A DNA stretch of 64,000 bases from Gentiana macrophylla (Eukaryota > Streptophyta > Magnoliopsida > Gentianales > Gentianaceae). The notes beneath the pieces are model-generated. The model saw only the letters and a list, made by a program, of their open reading frames with translations. It did not search any database and had not been told where the DNA came from. The first letter of the stretch is position 1; every line of letters starts with the position of its first letter. Made by a program: the position numbers and the translations under genes. Positions 1 through 12,180 of this stretch are shown here, piece after piece. Location: assembly GCA_026214975.1 (NCBI GenBank), contig CM047806.1, positions 622,501 to 686,500 of the forward strand, given 5' to 3'.

Positions 1-116
1 TGTATGAATCAGCTTTCTAGTTGGCAATTAAGACTTGGGTGCATTATTAGTGATAAATCTCATTAACCTTTTGGCTTTTTGGATCTTCTAACTTTTACTT
101 ATAAAATTTTAAATAG

Positions 117-674
117 TCCCTGGAACAGGTGGAAGCATTTGGTTCCTTGGAATTCCAGCTGGTAAGAAGCTCTTTTTGTTTGTAACGGTCTTTTCCTAAA
201 TTAAAGCTTAAGAGGAAGAGAAAGTCCGTTTCCGATACGTAGAAACTATAACTTGCCACCAGTACCCTCCTAATTTCTTGTTCTTTTTAATTTCATAGAA
301 GAGTTCCTGAACAGTAGTCTGCACGTTACTTGGTCAATACAAAAAGTGAGAACTGTATGTGTTTGACAAAAAATGAAATCAATTTTGTTTGCAGAACTTG
401 ATAGCAACTAAGCATGGAATTCAGAAAGTCACAGGAATAACTGTGTTTGACACACGAGAGAAAAAAACTCATGAATCTTTGCTTGAACTTGAGGTTAGTG
501 ATTTGTGATTGGAAAGTGCTCTCCTATTATGCCATGCCATGCCATGCCTGTCATATAGCCTGGACTGCAATATTTAAGTTTTTTGGGTGTGATCTCTTAT
601 GTGTGAAAGTGAAACTGACGATCTCAGAATAAAATGGTCTGCAGATTTTTGTTGATTCAGAGCAAGCATTATAG
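117..674 (+). CDS. 3' terminal exons of an unrecognised gene (partial)
   Basis: Three in-frame, phase-0 exons can be read: 117-161, 395-493 and 645-674, ending at TAG 672-674. Each internal border is canonical (AG before 117, 395 and 645; GT after 161 and 493, the donors reading GTAAG and GTTAG). Joined, they give a C-terminal tail of about 57 residues that includes SLEQVEAFGSLEFQL, KHGIQKVTGITVFDTREKK and ends IFVDSEQAL. The gene starts upstream of the window. I do not recognise the family, and no catalytic motif is visible in this tail. The agreement of phase across three exons with proper splice sites is the main support. The first exon is the least certain, because its reading depends on the chosen frame. 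Confidence 0.5.
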
Positions 675-1449
675 CAACTAGAGGCAGTGTTTGATTGGGG
701 AGCATTTGGTGTTCCGAGGCGGATCTGACTAATTTGCGTTTAATGCATCCACCCCCTCCCCCCCAAAGAGATGCAGCAAATTAGAATTCAATGGCCAGAT
801 TGATAGATAGATAGAGATAGATATGGAAACCATTTGTCATCACTCCATCTTTTGCCAGTTTTACCAACAAAGATCAGCCTTATCTCTTTATTTTTTTTTC
901 TTTCTTTCCCTTCAACTAAAAGGATGTACTCTTCTTGGATATTAATTACATAGACATATTGTTGCAGTATGTTTCATCACACACCCTATTAAAACATAAT
1001 GAAAGATGTCATCAGAAAATGTCATGTCATGTCATGTCATGTCATGTCATGTGTGTTAATTTTATGGTTTGTATTGTTACCAAGCTGTATCTTTTTATTC
1101 CTCTCTATGATATGAAATGGTATTATGTAGTATGTATGATTTGCTCTCATTCCTCCTGTCTCGTTAAGGGAAAAAAAATGATATGATCTCAATACATGTT
1201 ATTTATTAGTATTTGTTGTTAGAGACAAGATGGCATGTATACCCAAAAAAAAAAAGGAGGAGGAAGAAAGAAGATGTGCTGAATTGAAAAACAAGTGTAA
1301 TGCCTCAAAGTCAAAAATTTACATGAGAGGGTAAAAGAGAGAGAGATTAGTAAAGTAACATCATTTTCCATTTATAAGATGGGAATCTGGTAAGTACACA
1401 TGGAAGCAGCAGCAGCAGCATCCAATTGAAAGGAGGGGAAAAAAAAAGA
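675..1449. other. Intergenic DNA with simple repeats
   Basis: No gene is seen between the two convergent genes. It contains a short GATA-type repeat near 802-825, a pyrimidine-rich stretch near 885-910, and six tandem ATGTC units at 1019-1048. The part near 1250-1449 is probably 3' untranslated or downstream sequence of the minus-strand TSJT1-like gene. Confidence 0.6.
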
Positions 1450-2831
1450 TTAGGACATAAATTGGCCCCAGTTAGCTTCACTACCAACTCTAGGCATGGT
1501 ATGAACCCTAGTAGAATAGGCATCAACCTTAAAGGTGGCACCACACATTACTCCCTCACTATCCACTCTTGGCATTGCCTTCATCTTCTTCATTGGATGC
1601 TCAAAGCTCATCAATTCCCCACTCTCACTATCATACATACACCCTGCCAAAGTCCACAAGTGTGCAAACCACATTTTTCTTAAGAAATTTAGTGTTGCCA
1701 AATTCTACATTATTATTATTAGTGTTTGGCAGCAATTGCATTACCTGCAGGGAATGGAGCAAAGGATTTAGCACAGCTACTTTTCAAGAGGTTCACATCG
1801 TCAGATATCATCACAGATCCATCTGTTGTTGTTGATATGCCCCAAAACAGCTTTACCTTCTCATCTCCACCCTGCAAACAATAACAAAAAAACACAGATG
1901 AAGCTTTTACTATTATTATTATAATCTTTAAGGAATTCCATTCCATTCCTTCCTTCCTTGTGCCCCCAAAATAAAAAATAAAAAATAAAAAGAGAGAGAG
2001 AGAGAGAGAGGAGATATGAATGAATGAATGAAGGGCTTACAAGTGCAGCAAAAACAGTTGCAGCCTTATCATCATAGATGACAAATCCAAAGCTTCCTTC
2101 AAGATCCTTGAGAACCTGATGAGCAGGGTATGGGGACCTGTCCCTCAGGGTTCGATACGCTTCGATGATAAACGTGGCTTCATTACCTCCTTTACATAGC
2201 CCATACTGCTTGTTTAGAGTGCACAAGTTGTTTAAACTCCCCACAAACATGCAGTACATGTCATTTATCCCACAGAACAACCACCTTCACATATATACAC
2301 ACACACACCAAATTAACAATACATACAATCACCCCACCCCATCCCACCCCACAACAATAACACATCATGTTAAATCTCTCTCATGATGATGTGAAATCGA
2401 TATGTTTCAACTATTTGTCTTGTTAAATATGTCTTCTTCGATCAAACGGGATCATCCTTAACAGTATTATTAGATCAAAAAGAAAAGAAAAAGATTTAAA
2501 AAATCCAATCTTGAAATGTCTTGTGCAATAAAATGGGATCATCGTCTTAAACTACATATATTATTAGATCAAAAAAATAAAAATATAATCTTGACTTGAA
2601 TATATACCTCTGTTGAGCAGCATCAGATGAAGAAGCAGAAGAAGAGACGTAGGCCAGCTGGGCTTTGTCTGCAAAAGCAATGGAGAAGCCACCATCATTG
2701 GAATGAATCGCAAGAAAATCCTTCAAAGTTTCTTCAGGAACCTTAGGTTTGATGGAGGAGGCCATCAATGGGGCTGGACTGTAAAGCTCCTTAGGAGGAT
2801 TAACCAAACCATTCTTGAACACTCCCAACAT
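1450..2831 (-). CDS. TSJT1: TSJT1-like / aluminium-induced protein with YGL and LRDR motifs (Wali7, DUF3700)
   Basis: Four exons on the minus strand: 2831-2608, 2284-2041, 1871-1745 and 1643-1450, 789 nt in total, giving 262 residues, close to the usual family length of about 250. All borders are GT..AG. The N-terminus MLGVFKNGLVNPPKEL is the family signature. YGL is at about residues 102-104 (NKQYGLCKGG) and LRDR at 121-124, followed by DLEGSFGFVIYD and FAPFPAG. The C-terminus has MSFEHP, KMKAMPRVDSEGVMCG and MPRVGSEANWG. The fold belongs to the class II glutamine amidotransferase superfamily, but no enzymatic activity is established for this plant group; members are stress-, auxin- or aluminium-responsive. 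The only ATG in frame with MLGVF is chosen as start. A TATA box lies about 155 bp upstream. The gene appears intact. Confidence 0.93.
1991..2011. repeat. (GA)n microsatellite in an intron of the TSJT1-like gene
   Basis: An uninterrupted AG/GA run lies in the intron between the second and third exons, next to a TGAATGAA-type repeat. It is short and outside coding sequence. Confidence 0.8.
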
Positions 2832-2987
2832 TTTTTTTATTTTTAATTTTATCTTCCTCTCGATTTAAGATTAAGACAAACCTCAAAATTTGGGGAATCT
2901 GACAGAAAATGAAATGATACAAATTACACGGGTTAAATTCAAGTAGGAATGAATGGATACCAATACCAAGAGGGGTTATTTGCAGAT

Positions 2988-2995
2988 TATTTATA
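2988..2995 (-). promoter_or_regulatory. TATA box of the TSJT1-like gene
   Basis: The minus strand reads TATAAATA here, about 155 bp upstream of the ATG at 2831, with a C/T-rich leader following. Position and sequence fit a plant core promoter, with the transcript start expected near 2955-2965. No transcript evidence is available. Confidence 0.55.
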
Positions 2996-3453
2996 GGTAG
3001 GCTATGCCGCCATGAGATATCCATCCACCTACAACTACAAGGACATGAGGTGGCGATATTATCCCAAACTAACGTTGCCGACTTGCCTTTGTTATCACCA
3101 ACTTTTTCCTAGGATACATCAAAATCATTTTTAATTGTGAATAACCGGAGATATCTTGATAAAAAAAAAACAAAAAAAAAAAACCCGGATATTAATCAGA
3201 TAACCTAATCATTCATAGTCGTGAGTTTGTTATCATTACTATTATCATTATCATCAGTGTTTCCCCCTTTAAAAATTGTTATAAATTTAATTTAGTATTT
3301 CATATATACAATCAATCAATCATAAGCCTTAATTAAATTCTATATATGTAGCTATCCATAATTTTTTTTTTTTTTTTTGTAGAAACTATCCATAAATTTA
3401 ATTACCTTTTTTTTTTGTACCAACGCGTTAAATTTGGTTTTGTTTTTGTTTTT

Positions 3454-3505
<52 letters not shown>

Positions 3506-3664
3506 CAACTTGTAGCAACATGTTAAAACCTTTATTTAAAAAAGGGTCAATTATTTAAAATAACTGATTTTCAACTTATTAGGGGTAATAGGACACTCCG
3601 AAATCTTATTTAGTTATGAGGACATTCTAATTTTAAGAAGTAAACTCATTTAGTTATACAGACA
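2996..3664. other. Promoter and intergenic DNA, with a long T tract
   Basis: No gene is seen. It holds the upstream region of the TSJT1-like gene and a 49-base T run at 3455-3503. At 3585-3640 there is a segment found again in inverted orientation at about 14085-14150, next to the bHLH retrocopy. Confidence 0.5.
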
Positions 3665-6325
3665 CTAGTCAAAAACCCGTGCTATGCACGGCATTACTGA
3701 GATAATAAATGTAGTAAAAATGCATAAACGTAACCATGGATAAATAACAATGTATTCGTTTTTTTAGCATCAAACAAAGTTTAACGTGCCATTATTTCGC
3801 CCGACACTTGCAAGATTTTATGAACATGTACTACATTTTTAATCATCCCCTTCCGCTGACCCCATCCTCTATATCTTCTCGAAACACCCCCTAACACAAT
3901 GAAACACGCATTGACATGAATTCATAAGCATCTATGAATGCATATAACGTGGGACCCATACTGTTACTTGAGCATATGGAACAAACAAAGCGAAATAGTC
4001 AGTAGCGCATTAGGTAGAAATAAGAATGCAAACCCTTGTTACTAATACACAATACAAAAAGGGGCAGAAAGAGACTAACAAAGTCGTTTAATAAATCTTT
4101 CCCTCAAATATTACCAGCAATAAGTAGACTTCAACAACATTAACAAATACACTATAGAAGGTGAAAGTTACACATCCACGTTTGATTTCAATGTATATCA
4201 GAAAAATTATGAATTCAGCCTTCACTTGCATATTTCTCATCTACAAACAATATAGTGAAGTATTCATATTTGAAGTTCATTGAATCTCGGAATTCGAAGA
4301 TAGTCCATGTTGAATATCGATCAAAGAGTATCATAATAATCCGAAATCATCCCAGACAGAGCCAAATGATATATTGAAATGTATTTAAGTTCAACCATCT
4401 TTTTTTGATAACAAATGCACCAACATTTGGCATTTTTTCTGTTTACCAACAGTCTTCAATAAAAATGCTCCGATCAACATTTGCTCTGATTATCGAAATG
4501 TTTGGCCAGGAAGGAACTTAGCTACCTAACGCTCAAGTGATCTAGAAAGAAACGAATCATGAATGCATCACCTTAACGAACATGGGAAAAAGAGGAGCCC
4601 AACTGAAATGCTTAAAAGCAAATGAGAAATAAATAAGGGGAAGAATGCTCGGTAGTGACAAAGTTATGAAGTGCGCACCACCCCCACCACGATGACCACT
4701 CATACATACGCTCATACCTAACACCATCAGAACCGGGGCATAATAGAGCCCACTAAAGCTGTTGTCAATAGGATCTCCATGAAACCCAATAACTATGCAA
4801 AAATATTACCCTCATTGAGCCTGTGATAGCCTTAAGATTTGATCTCTGTTTGATAGCCTTCAGATATGATCAATCAGTTTGATGCCCCTATATGTGATGT
4901 GGGAGTAGTAGTCAAGAGATAATGGTAGGGGATGGGCAGATATCAGATATGGGCACTGTGAAATGCAATGGTGCTAAATGGGAATTTACAAATATAGTAG
5001 TTTAGTTGATCGATCAACTAAAATTCTGCAGGATTTCAACCTGCCCAGATTACGACCTGTGTGTTTTCAAACGGGCAATCAACTTAAATCTTCTTAAATA
5101 TGTATAAAAAGATTATCTAATCTCTTCCTTGTAGGTTTTTTCATGGCTTTAGAAAGGCTTTCATGCTGAAACCAAAAAAACATTCCCAAGCATATATACT
5201 TAAGAAAAAGCTAATGGGAAAAAATGGCTATACGGTATTAATAAAAGTGTAAACAACTAAAGATGGAAAAAAAATGAGAGTAAAAGAGATTACCGCACGA
5301 TACATATGAAAATGCGAGAGGAAAGCATACCTTCTTGCTCACTCACTCTCAAGCATCAGTAGCCGTTGAAAATGCCAACTGCTCTCCAGCGACAACCTTT
5401 TTGTCATGGAGTCATTGATCTTAAGCCCAATTTGTCATGGATTGTGTGATCATACATGCTTCTTGTTCATTTCTTTCATTATAAATGACTGGTTCAGCAA
5501 AAACAAACAAAAACACATGTAAATAAAACATCAAAAATAGTCACCACCTAGAAATCAGGTTGTGCAACGCTTGGTATCTATTATTGAAGCATCGGTAGAT
5601 TTGTATTTCCACAAAATTAAGCCCAAAGTGAATGCTACATACAAAAAAAAATTAACAAAAAAAAAACAAACAAACAGAAGAAGACAATGAGCATAGCAAC
5701 CTTAAACCCCAATAACAAAGCATGCCAAGTTAAACCTCAATTTCAAGACATAAGGCAAATAGGCGGTTGCCCTCCGTCTGGCCACACCTCGGTTCATGAG
5801 AATAATCTGAATTTTTTTTTGTCAACTTTCATAGCTATTAAGAAACCGTCATAAGAGTAATAACCATATAAAAGAAATACTAAAAAAATGGTGAGCAGTG
5901 GGAACAACAAATCAACGTTGAAACAAAATGGGTCGAGAAGTGAAATAAAAGCGATCGAAGCGGTTGTAAAAGAATTAGAATTCAGAATACTTTCCTTCCT
6001 TTTACTATTCATAACCGATGGAAATCGAGCGAGATATCAGGGATATTATATTCTTCATCAGTCTGTTGCTTTTGAAATCATAACCGATGGAATTCGGTCG
6101 AAATATCAGGGATATTCTTCATCAGTTTGTTGCTTTTGAAATTGACAGGATGAGGATCAGTCTTTGAGAATGACGTGGTATGATCTTCCACTTTTTTTGC
6201 GAGATTTTTGCGAGATTTTATAGTTTTTTATTTTTAGTCTACCGGGTCATTTGCAGGTTTGGAGCGGATCAACTGGGTAATCGGGTTAAATCATCTTTTC
6301 AAATATATATAGATATAGATATAGA
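3665..6325 (-). mobile_element. Probable non-autonomous Helitron
   Basis: Read on the minus strand, the element begins TCTATATCTATATC at 6325 and ends CTAG at 3668-3665. Eight bases before the terminal CTAG lies a short hairpin (CCGTGC and GCACGG arms at 3686-3691 and 3677-3682, 3-nt loop). The flanking bases are A (6326) and T (3664), as expected for insertion between A and T without target duplication. These are the diagnostic Helitron ends: 5' TC, 3' hairpin plus CTRR, A/T target. No Rep or helicase coding sequence is visible in the 2.66 kb, so it would depend on enzymes from elsewhere. The 3' end is stronger than the 5' end, which lies in a simple ATATCT repeat and could be off by a few repeat units. 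Confidence 0.65.
6010..6142. repeat. Tandem duplication of about 65 bp
   Basis: Two adjacent copies (6010-6078 and 6079-6142) share CATAACCGATGGAA, ATATCAGGGATAT and TTGTTGCTTTTGAAAT-type segments with a few substitutions and a small indel. They lie near the 5' end of the Helitron candidate. Confidence 0.75.
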
Positions 6326-6653
6326 TTCTAATTTCAAGTGGATAAAGAGGAAGAAGGACTAAAAGGAAGGAGGAAAAAAAAAGAAGCGTTCAAAGTTAAA
6401 AAAAAAATAAAGGAAAAAAAAAGAAGGGTTCAACGTGTGGGTGGGTTTTTTTATTTTTTATTTTTATTTTTAATTCACCATATTTTTAAATGTCATTTAT
6501 TTTGATCTAAAACTCGGATTATCATAATTTTTTCACTAAAATTCATATTTTTCGTCATCTTTATTCTAAAATCAAATTTGATATTTTTCCGAATAAATTT
6601 CATAAAATCAATTTTTTTATTCATAAAAATCCACGTGACGTTTTGATCACCGT

Positions 6654-6780
6654 CATGCATTGACCACCTACCCGGATGCATTGGCCACCGGATTCCATTA
6701 ACCACCCCGATGAATTGACCGCCGCGATTCATTGGCTACCATGATGTATTGACCGTCGCGATCCATTGACAACCTTGATC
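6654..6780. repeat. Minisatellite with 17-bp units
   Basis: Roughly six to seven degenerate units of about 17 bp, of the type GATGCATTGACCACC, run through this stretch. They end just before the 28-bp array. Confidence 0.65.
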
Positions 6781-6782
6781 AG

Positions 6783-6922
6783 TGACATCTCATTGTAGCG
6801 ATTTATGCAATGACTTCTTATTGTAGCGATCTATGCAGTGATGTCTTATTGTATCGAATTATGCACTGACGTGTTATTGCAACGATTTATGCAGTGAAGT
6901 GTTATTGTAACAATTTATGCAT
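6783..6922. repeat. Minisatellite with 28-bp units
   Basis: Five consecutive 28-bp units with the core TTATTGTAGCGAT..TATGCA follow each other without gaps and show a few substitutions each. Confidence 0.75.
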
Positions 6923-7146
6923 ACATTTGGTTGTAAAAATATGCCTTTAAACCAAAAAAAAACAAAAGAAATACAATTGTTTTACAAAGTTATCGAAAAT
7001 TTAAACCAACACTAATCAAATAAACCAACATCAATCAAATATTTAAAGATAACAAAGAAATAAAGTTACTTTACAAAGTTATCAAATGTGTGTATCAAGT
7101 TGTATATGCAGTGACATCAATATCATTGCATCAGTTATCTAATTGT
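6923..7146. other. AT-rich spacer between minisatellites
   Basis: No gene or clear element is seen. The stretch is rich in A tracts and short direct repeats such as AACCAACA and TTACAAAGTTATC. Confidence 0.5.
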
Positions 7147-7347
7147 AAATACAGTCATCAATATCACTGCTTCAGACATCAATGTCACTGCATAAGTCAT
7201 CAATGTCCCCGCATCAGACATCAATGTCACTGCATAAGTCATCAATGTCACCGCATCAGACATCAATGTCACTGCATCAAACATCCATGTCACTGCATAA
7301 GTCATAAATGTCCCTGCATCAAACATCAATGTCACTGCATAAAACCT
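7147..7347. repeat. 21-bp minisatellite, first block
   Basis: About nine to ten units of 21 bp with consensus ATCAATGTCACTGCATAAGTC. Units ending in ATAAGTC often alternate with units ending in ATCAGAC or ATCAAAC, hinting at a 42-bp higher-order unit. Because 21 is a multiple of three, both strands stay open; I do not regard the resulting repeat peptides as genes. Confidence 0.85.
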
Positions 7348-7560
7348 AACAACTGCATCAGTCAGCTCTGCTCTTGTTTTGCATTTCTCCAAATGTGGAG
7401 CTTTTAATATGGATAGAAGTACAAGTTTGGTGAAACTACAAAGACTCTTCACTATGACTCTTGTAATGGCCACATGTTGTTTGTGCCTCCGATAATTGGA
7501 TTCATTGTGGAATCCTCAATTCTTTAACACGATCTTGAATCATTTGACGATCTTGTTTAG

Positions 7561-7875
7561 CTTAATGTCCCTGCATCATTCATCAATGTCACTGCATCGG
7601 ACATCAATGTCCCAACATCAGTCATCAATGTCCCTGCATCAGACATCAATGTCCCTGCATCAAACATCAATGTCACTGCATAAGTCATCAATGTCCTTGT
7701 ATCAGACATCAATGTCACTGTATAAGTCATCAATGTCACTGCATCAGACATCAATGTCACTGCATAAGTCATCAATTTCCCTGCATCAGACATCAATGTC
7801 ACTGCATAAGTCAGCAATGTCACTGCATAAGTCATCAATGTCTTTGCATCAGTCATCAATGTCACTCCATCTGGA
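7561..7875. repeat. 21-bp minisatellite, second block
   Basis: About fifteen units of the same 21-bp family as at 7147-7347, separated from the first block by about 210 bp of unique sequence. Variation among units is mostly at two or three positions. Confidence 0.85.
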
Positions 7876-8119
7876 GGAGGTTGTTTAGACTCGGATGGGA
7901 GAGATTCGATTAGATCGGATTCTGATACGGGGAAGGAGGTTGTTGAAGATGGTTGAATTCTTCAGTGTCGAATTCATCTAAGAAATTAGAGTGCTTGGCT
8001 TCTAGATATTCGAGTTTTTGAATGTCCGGAAAACCCATCTCCATTTTTTCCCGGTGAGTGTTTGTGCGTGTCACGTCAGTGGAATGGCTAATTTTATCTA
8101 ACAAATTTTAGATTGTCCT
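7876..8119. other. Flank of the retrocopy insertion; no supported gene
   Basis: A minus-strand open frame of 64 codons (8104-7910) is present but matches nothing I recognise and has no gene context. The left copy of the 17-bp target duplication of the bHLH retrocopy lies at 8103-8119. Confidence 0.5.
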
Positions 8120-8393
8120 CTTTTTTTGACAATATCAACATTATATTCAATGTCTCGAGTCTTGCCTGCTTGAAGCATGAGACCTGCTAGCTGCCGGTGC
8201 AACTTGAGATTGGTGTGCAGTTGGCTGCTGTTCAATCACACTGTTTGTGACTACAAATGGGATATATGTAGGCATAGAATTAGGAATATCAGCACTTTGA
8301 ACAGGGAATGGCTGCATAAAAGATGGATGGATGGGAAATGACCCGGGGGCGATTGGCATAGGCATTGGGAAAGAATAAGAGGGTGATGCATGG

Positions 8394-9002
8394 TGACGAT
8401 GCCGATTTCGCCTATGAATAAATCCGGGCCGCTTTTAATCTAGGGATGATTGAATCAAGGATGATTTTGGGGTGATTTTAGATCGAGCCTCGAGAGTCTC
8501 TCTCGGGTTGCCTACGATCCTGTTATGTTCCAGAATCAAGTCACACGTAGTTCCCGGAAGTGTATATTTATAGGAGTTCATTACCCTAACCCTAAACCAT
8601 GTCGGTTTGGGTAAAATATCAGATTAGCCTCTTTGGGCTTTTACTAGCTTATATGGGCTTTGCCCATCGCCTCTAGTTATCCTATGGATAATGGGCCTCT
8701 TCACCGGTAGTGCGGACTCTCGCCCTCGAGGCCGACTTAATCGACTTGCGTTAGTCGAGCTCGGGACCTTATCCTACATCGCTTAGAGTCGATTGTCGAT
8801 TCCCGAGTCGGGAACCGACCGCATATGGACGCTTGTTCGTATGGCGGGGACCAACCGTGAGGCCCATCGTCTCTCGGTTCTCTCGATCATATCGGGTTGT
8901 CGATGTCTCAACTCGTAATTCGACCGCGGGCTATCACTTATTCTCGCTTTCAGGAGGACTATCTCGTGACGCCACGTGGAGGTGCGATATTCGGTATCGC
9001 CA
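8394..9002 (-). repeat. LTR (3' in element orientation)
   Basis: Paired with 13130-13735. It differs from its partner by scattered substitutions and many one-base indels. On the minus strand it contains TATAAATA (8572-8565) and a telomere-like CCCTAACCCTAAACC stretch on the plus strand near 8584-8598. Confidence 0.9.
8565..8572 (-). promoter_or_regulatory. TATA box in the LARD-like LTR
   Basis: The minus strand reads TATAAATA about 430 bp into the LTR, with an equivalent in the partner LTR. It supports minus-strand transcription of the element. Confidence 0.5.
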
Positions 9003-10459
9003 TAAGCCCCCGCATCTATCTCGAGCTCTCGAGGTCGTCCGATCCACAAAGGTGTATCTCGCCACCGCTATCCAATGCTCAATTTAAATCGCCTGCGGAC
9101 TTACTATTTAAGCCTTGACATTCCTATCCCGTCGGACGTTGAAATGCCTTGACTTTATTATATAGTTGAGCATTATCCGATCGGGCGGACTTAGCTTATT
9201 TGCCTTGACCTTTTGTCCCGTCGGATCGAAGTGGCCTTGACATTGTTAGAAAATGAGCCTTGATCAGATCGATTTTAGTATTGTCCGACTTGCGGACTTA
9301 ACTTATCCTATACTTAGGCATAGTATTTCCTCGCATTGTCGGCATGCCAATGTCGAGAGAACTCGCCGACCGCCTGTTCGACCTAGCCGAGAAGAACCCA
9401 ATGGGAGAGCTTTAAGAGCCTGGTAGGGTCTTCCCAATCGGAATTCACGCAATTGTCTTCCTTGCCTTAGCATTTTTGGACTTTTCTTTGTTGTTGCGTA
9501 GTAGAGGAGATGCCCCAGTCGCCTCTTTTCGCTTGTCGAAATCGATGCCCTTTCGGCCGCCGATATATATTTCGCCACGATGTCCTAGTAATTACCGTCT
9601 AAAAAGACGTAATGCGTGGATCGCCGCCCGGATCTCGGCGTCGTGGTGTTTCTTTGTCGCTCATGACTCATGACACATGATCGCCGAGAGATTTGGACAT
9701 GATCTCAACTCGATGCCTTAGCTTTTGGTTCCATGGAACTTTTAGCTTTAGTGGTCGTCGATTGAAATGATCATGTTGCCCGACCGATGCCCTGGTAAAT
9801 CCTCTCCTTGGGAGTCGACACGTCGCTGACTCGACTTCGATGCCATTGCGCTTCGTCCCATTAGACTTATAGACGCTGGATGTCGACACCGTAGAGTCCG
9901 ACTTGCGGGTCCTCGTAGACCGCCGAGTAGATTCTTTGGGAGTGGATTCTCGAGATACGTAAGATACTAGTCAAAAAGTCACAATAACCGTGGGGATAGC
10001 TCCCGAAATAAGAATGCTCGTCCCGCCATGCTCGGCTAGGAGAGTTCCAAGATAAGATAGGTCGATCCCGACGCGTGGGAGAGTTCCCGAAATAAGGAGG
10101 CTCATCCCGCCACGCCGGCTAGAGAGAGTTACAAAATAAGATAGTATTAAGATGAGATGCCGAGTCGAACTCGGACTTATTAAAGATGCGCTCATCGGTG
10201 AGCTCCAAATACGATGCCGAGCTTTATTTTGCTTCAATATTTGCAAAGATTTTATTTCCTCTTCTTTCACGTGTCGATGCTTTTTTAGCTCTTCGCTTGT
10301 CGAGCCTTTGGCTCTGTTCGCTTTTTTTTTATCGATATCGTGTTGCCCCTAAGTGTATTATGAACCTCTCGGTTCTTATTGCAATTGTGATCGGCACGCT
10401 TGCCTTAGCCTTTTGTCTCATAGACTTATTCGACTTCCGCCGAGCGCTTTAATTCGATC

Positions 10460-10800
10460 AGGTGAATCGCCTCGACCCTGGCCTTTTTCGCCTTTTGGGC
10501 TCGCTTTGCTTCTCGGTTGGGACAGTGGTCCGACTATGCGAACCGCCCTTTGTCCAGGCCTTTTTCGCCATTTGGGCTCATTCGGCTTTCGATCGACAGT
10601 GGCCCGACTATGCGAACCGCCCTTTGTCCGCACTTTTTCGCTTTTTGGCTCATTCGCTTTCGATCGGGACATTTGGCCCGACCATGCGAACCGCCTCTTT
10701 GCTTTAGCCTCGTTCGCTTCTCTTGGGCTCGTTCGCTTTTAGCTTGGACCTTTGGCCCGACCACTGCGAACCGCCTCTATGCCTTTGCATTCGTCGCCCA
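10460..10800. repeat. Tandem repeat field 1 of the LARD-like element
   Basis: Three to four degenerate copies of an 80-90-bp unit built around GACTATGCGAACCGCC and TTTTCGC..TTGGGCTC. The frames that are open across it are repeat artefacts. Confidence 0.75.
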
Positions 10801-11229
10801 TTAGGCTAACTTTACATTTGGTCAGATCTTGAGATGTCCGACTTGCGGATTTCTCAGACTCGTTGTTGAATATTTGCCTCAGGTGTAGTCCTTTGGACTT
10901 AATTCCTTGCCCCTCGAAGTGTAGTATGAGTGCATGACTCATGGTACACTTGAATATGAGTCGACCTAGCTTTGTATTGCCTCATGGGGCTTGACTTGGC
11001 TATTTGGTCGGAGCTCGATTCGACCGCCGTGCCTCGTCCGGGCTTATGAATCGTCGAATTAAATAACTCCTTATTCGACTATCGCACTTCGTGGTGCTTA
11101 TGAACCGGTCGAATAAGGTATCCATCGTGGGATCTTCCAACCGCCTCGCATCGTGGCTTATCGGCAGATCGGGAGTGATATAAGCACCGCCATTGACTTG
11201 GCTTTATTCACTATTTTATTCGCACTTCA

Positions 11230-11880
11230 ACATGTCGAGGATTCGTAGATAAGATAGCTCGACCCTCCAGCCGGTAGGTGAGTTCCAAAATGATATAGCT
11301 CACCCACTAGTTCGGTAGGGTGAGTTACAAAATAAGGAAGCTCGACCCGCCGCCTCGGTAGGATGAGTTCCAAAATAATATAGCTCGACCCTCCAGCCTG
11401 GTAGGTGAGTTCCAAAATAAGATAGCTCGACCCTCCAATTCGGTAGGGTGAGTTCCAAAATAAGATAGCTCGACCCGCCGCCTCGGTAGGGTGAGTTCCA
11501 AAATAATATAGCTCGACCCTCCAATTCGGTAGGTGAGTTCAAAAATAAGATAGCTCACCCGCCAGCCTCGGTAGGTGAGTTCCAAGATAAGATGGCTCGA
11601 CCTTCCAAGGGTCGAGTTTCCAAAATAAGATAGCTCGACCTTCCGTGGGTCGAGTTTCCAAAATAAGATTGCTCATCCCGCCATGCACGGCTAGGAGAGT
11701 TCCAAAATAAGAATGCTCGTCCCGCCATGCACGGCTAGGGGAGTTCCATAATAAGATAGCTCGACCCTCCGTGGGTCGAGTTCCCGAAACAAGAATGCTC
11801 GTCCCGCCATGCACGGCTAGGAGTGTTCCAAAAATAAGAATGCTCGTCCCGCCATGCACGGCTAGGAGAGTTCCAAGTAT
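11230..11880. repeat. Tandem repeat field 2 of the LARD-like element
   Basis: About a dozen units of roughly 55-62 bp containing GAGTTCCAAAATAAGATAG and CTCGACCCTCC. The latter half shifts to a related unit with CTCGTCCCGCCATGCACGG, which is also found once or twice at 10005-10135. Confidence 0.85.
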
Positions 11881-12180
11881 GATGCCGAGTCGAGTTCGGA
11901 TTTAGGCAAGACGAGTCCGTAGATCTCGGATGCCGGTGCTCGATATCTCGAGTCTTTATGGCGCAATGTATTTGTAATAAAAATCATTGCACATATAATA
12001 AAGGCTTACAAAGTATTTAAGAATTTCAAATGACTATTGTAAGAACCTGGAGAGCTAAAGAGCTCGGCTCGATCCTTGGAGCTCGAGAACGTGCTTCGTG
12101 GATAGCTAGACACGGTAGATAATTCGCAGCTTTCTCGGACGCCACAGCAGCGTCTTTCCGGTGGCAATCAAACCTCAAAA

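Noticed and set aside
7147..7875. CRISPR-like array
   Set aside because: Units are directly adjacent with no spacers, in a plant nuclear context; it is a minisatellite.
7090..7888. Four overlapping open frames on both strands of 100-130 codons
   Set aside because: They follow from a 21-bp tandem repeat that contains no stop in several frames. Peptides are pure repeat, and nothing links them to a known protein.
7910..8104. N-terminal exon of the bHLH gene (MEMGFPDIQKLEYLEAKH)
   Set aside because: It lies outside the 17-bp target duplication of the retrocopy and does not resemble bHLH121; treated as chance frame or an unknown fragment.
8584..8598. Interstitial telomere repeat
   Set aside because: Only about two CCCTAA units, present in both LTRs of one element, so it is part of the LTR rather than a telomere relic.
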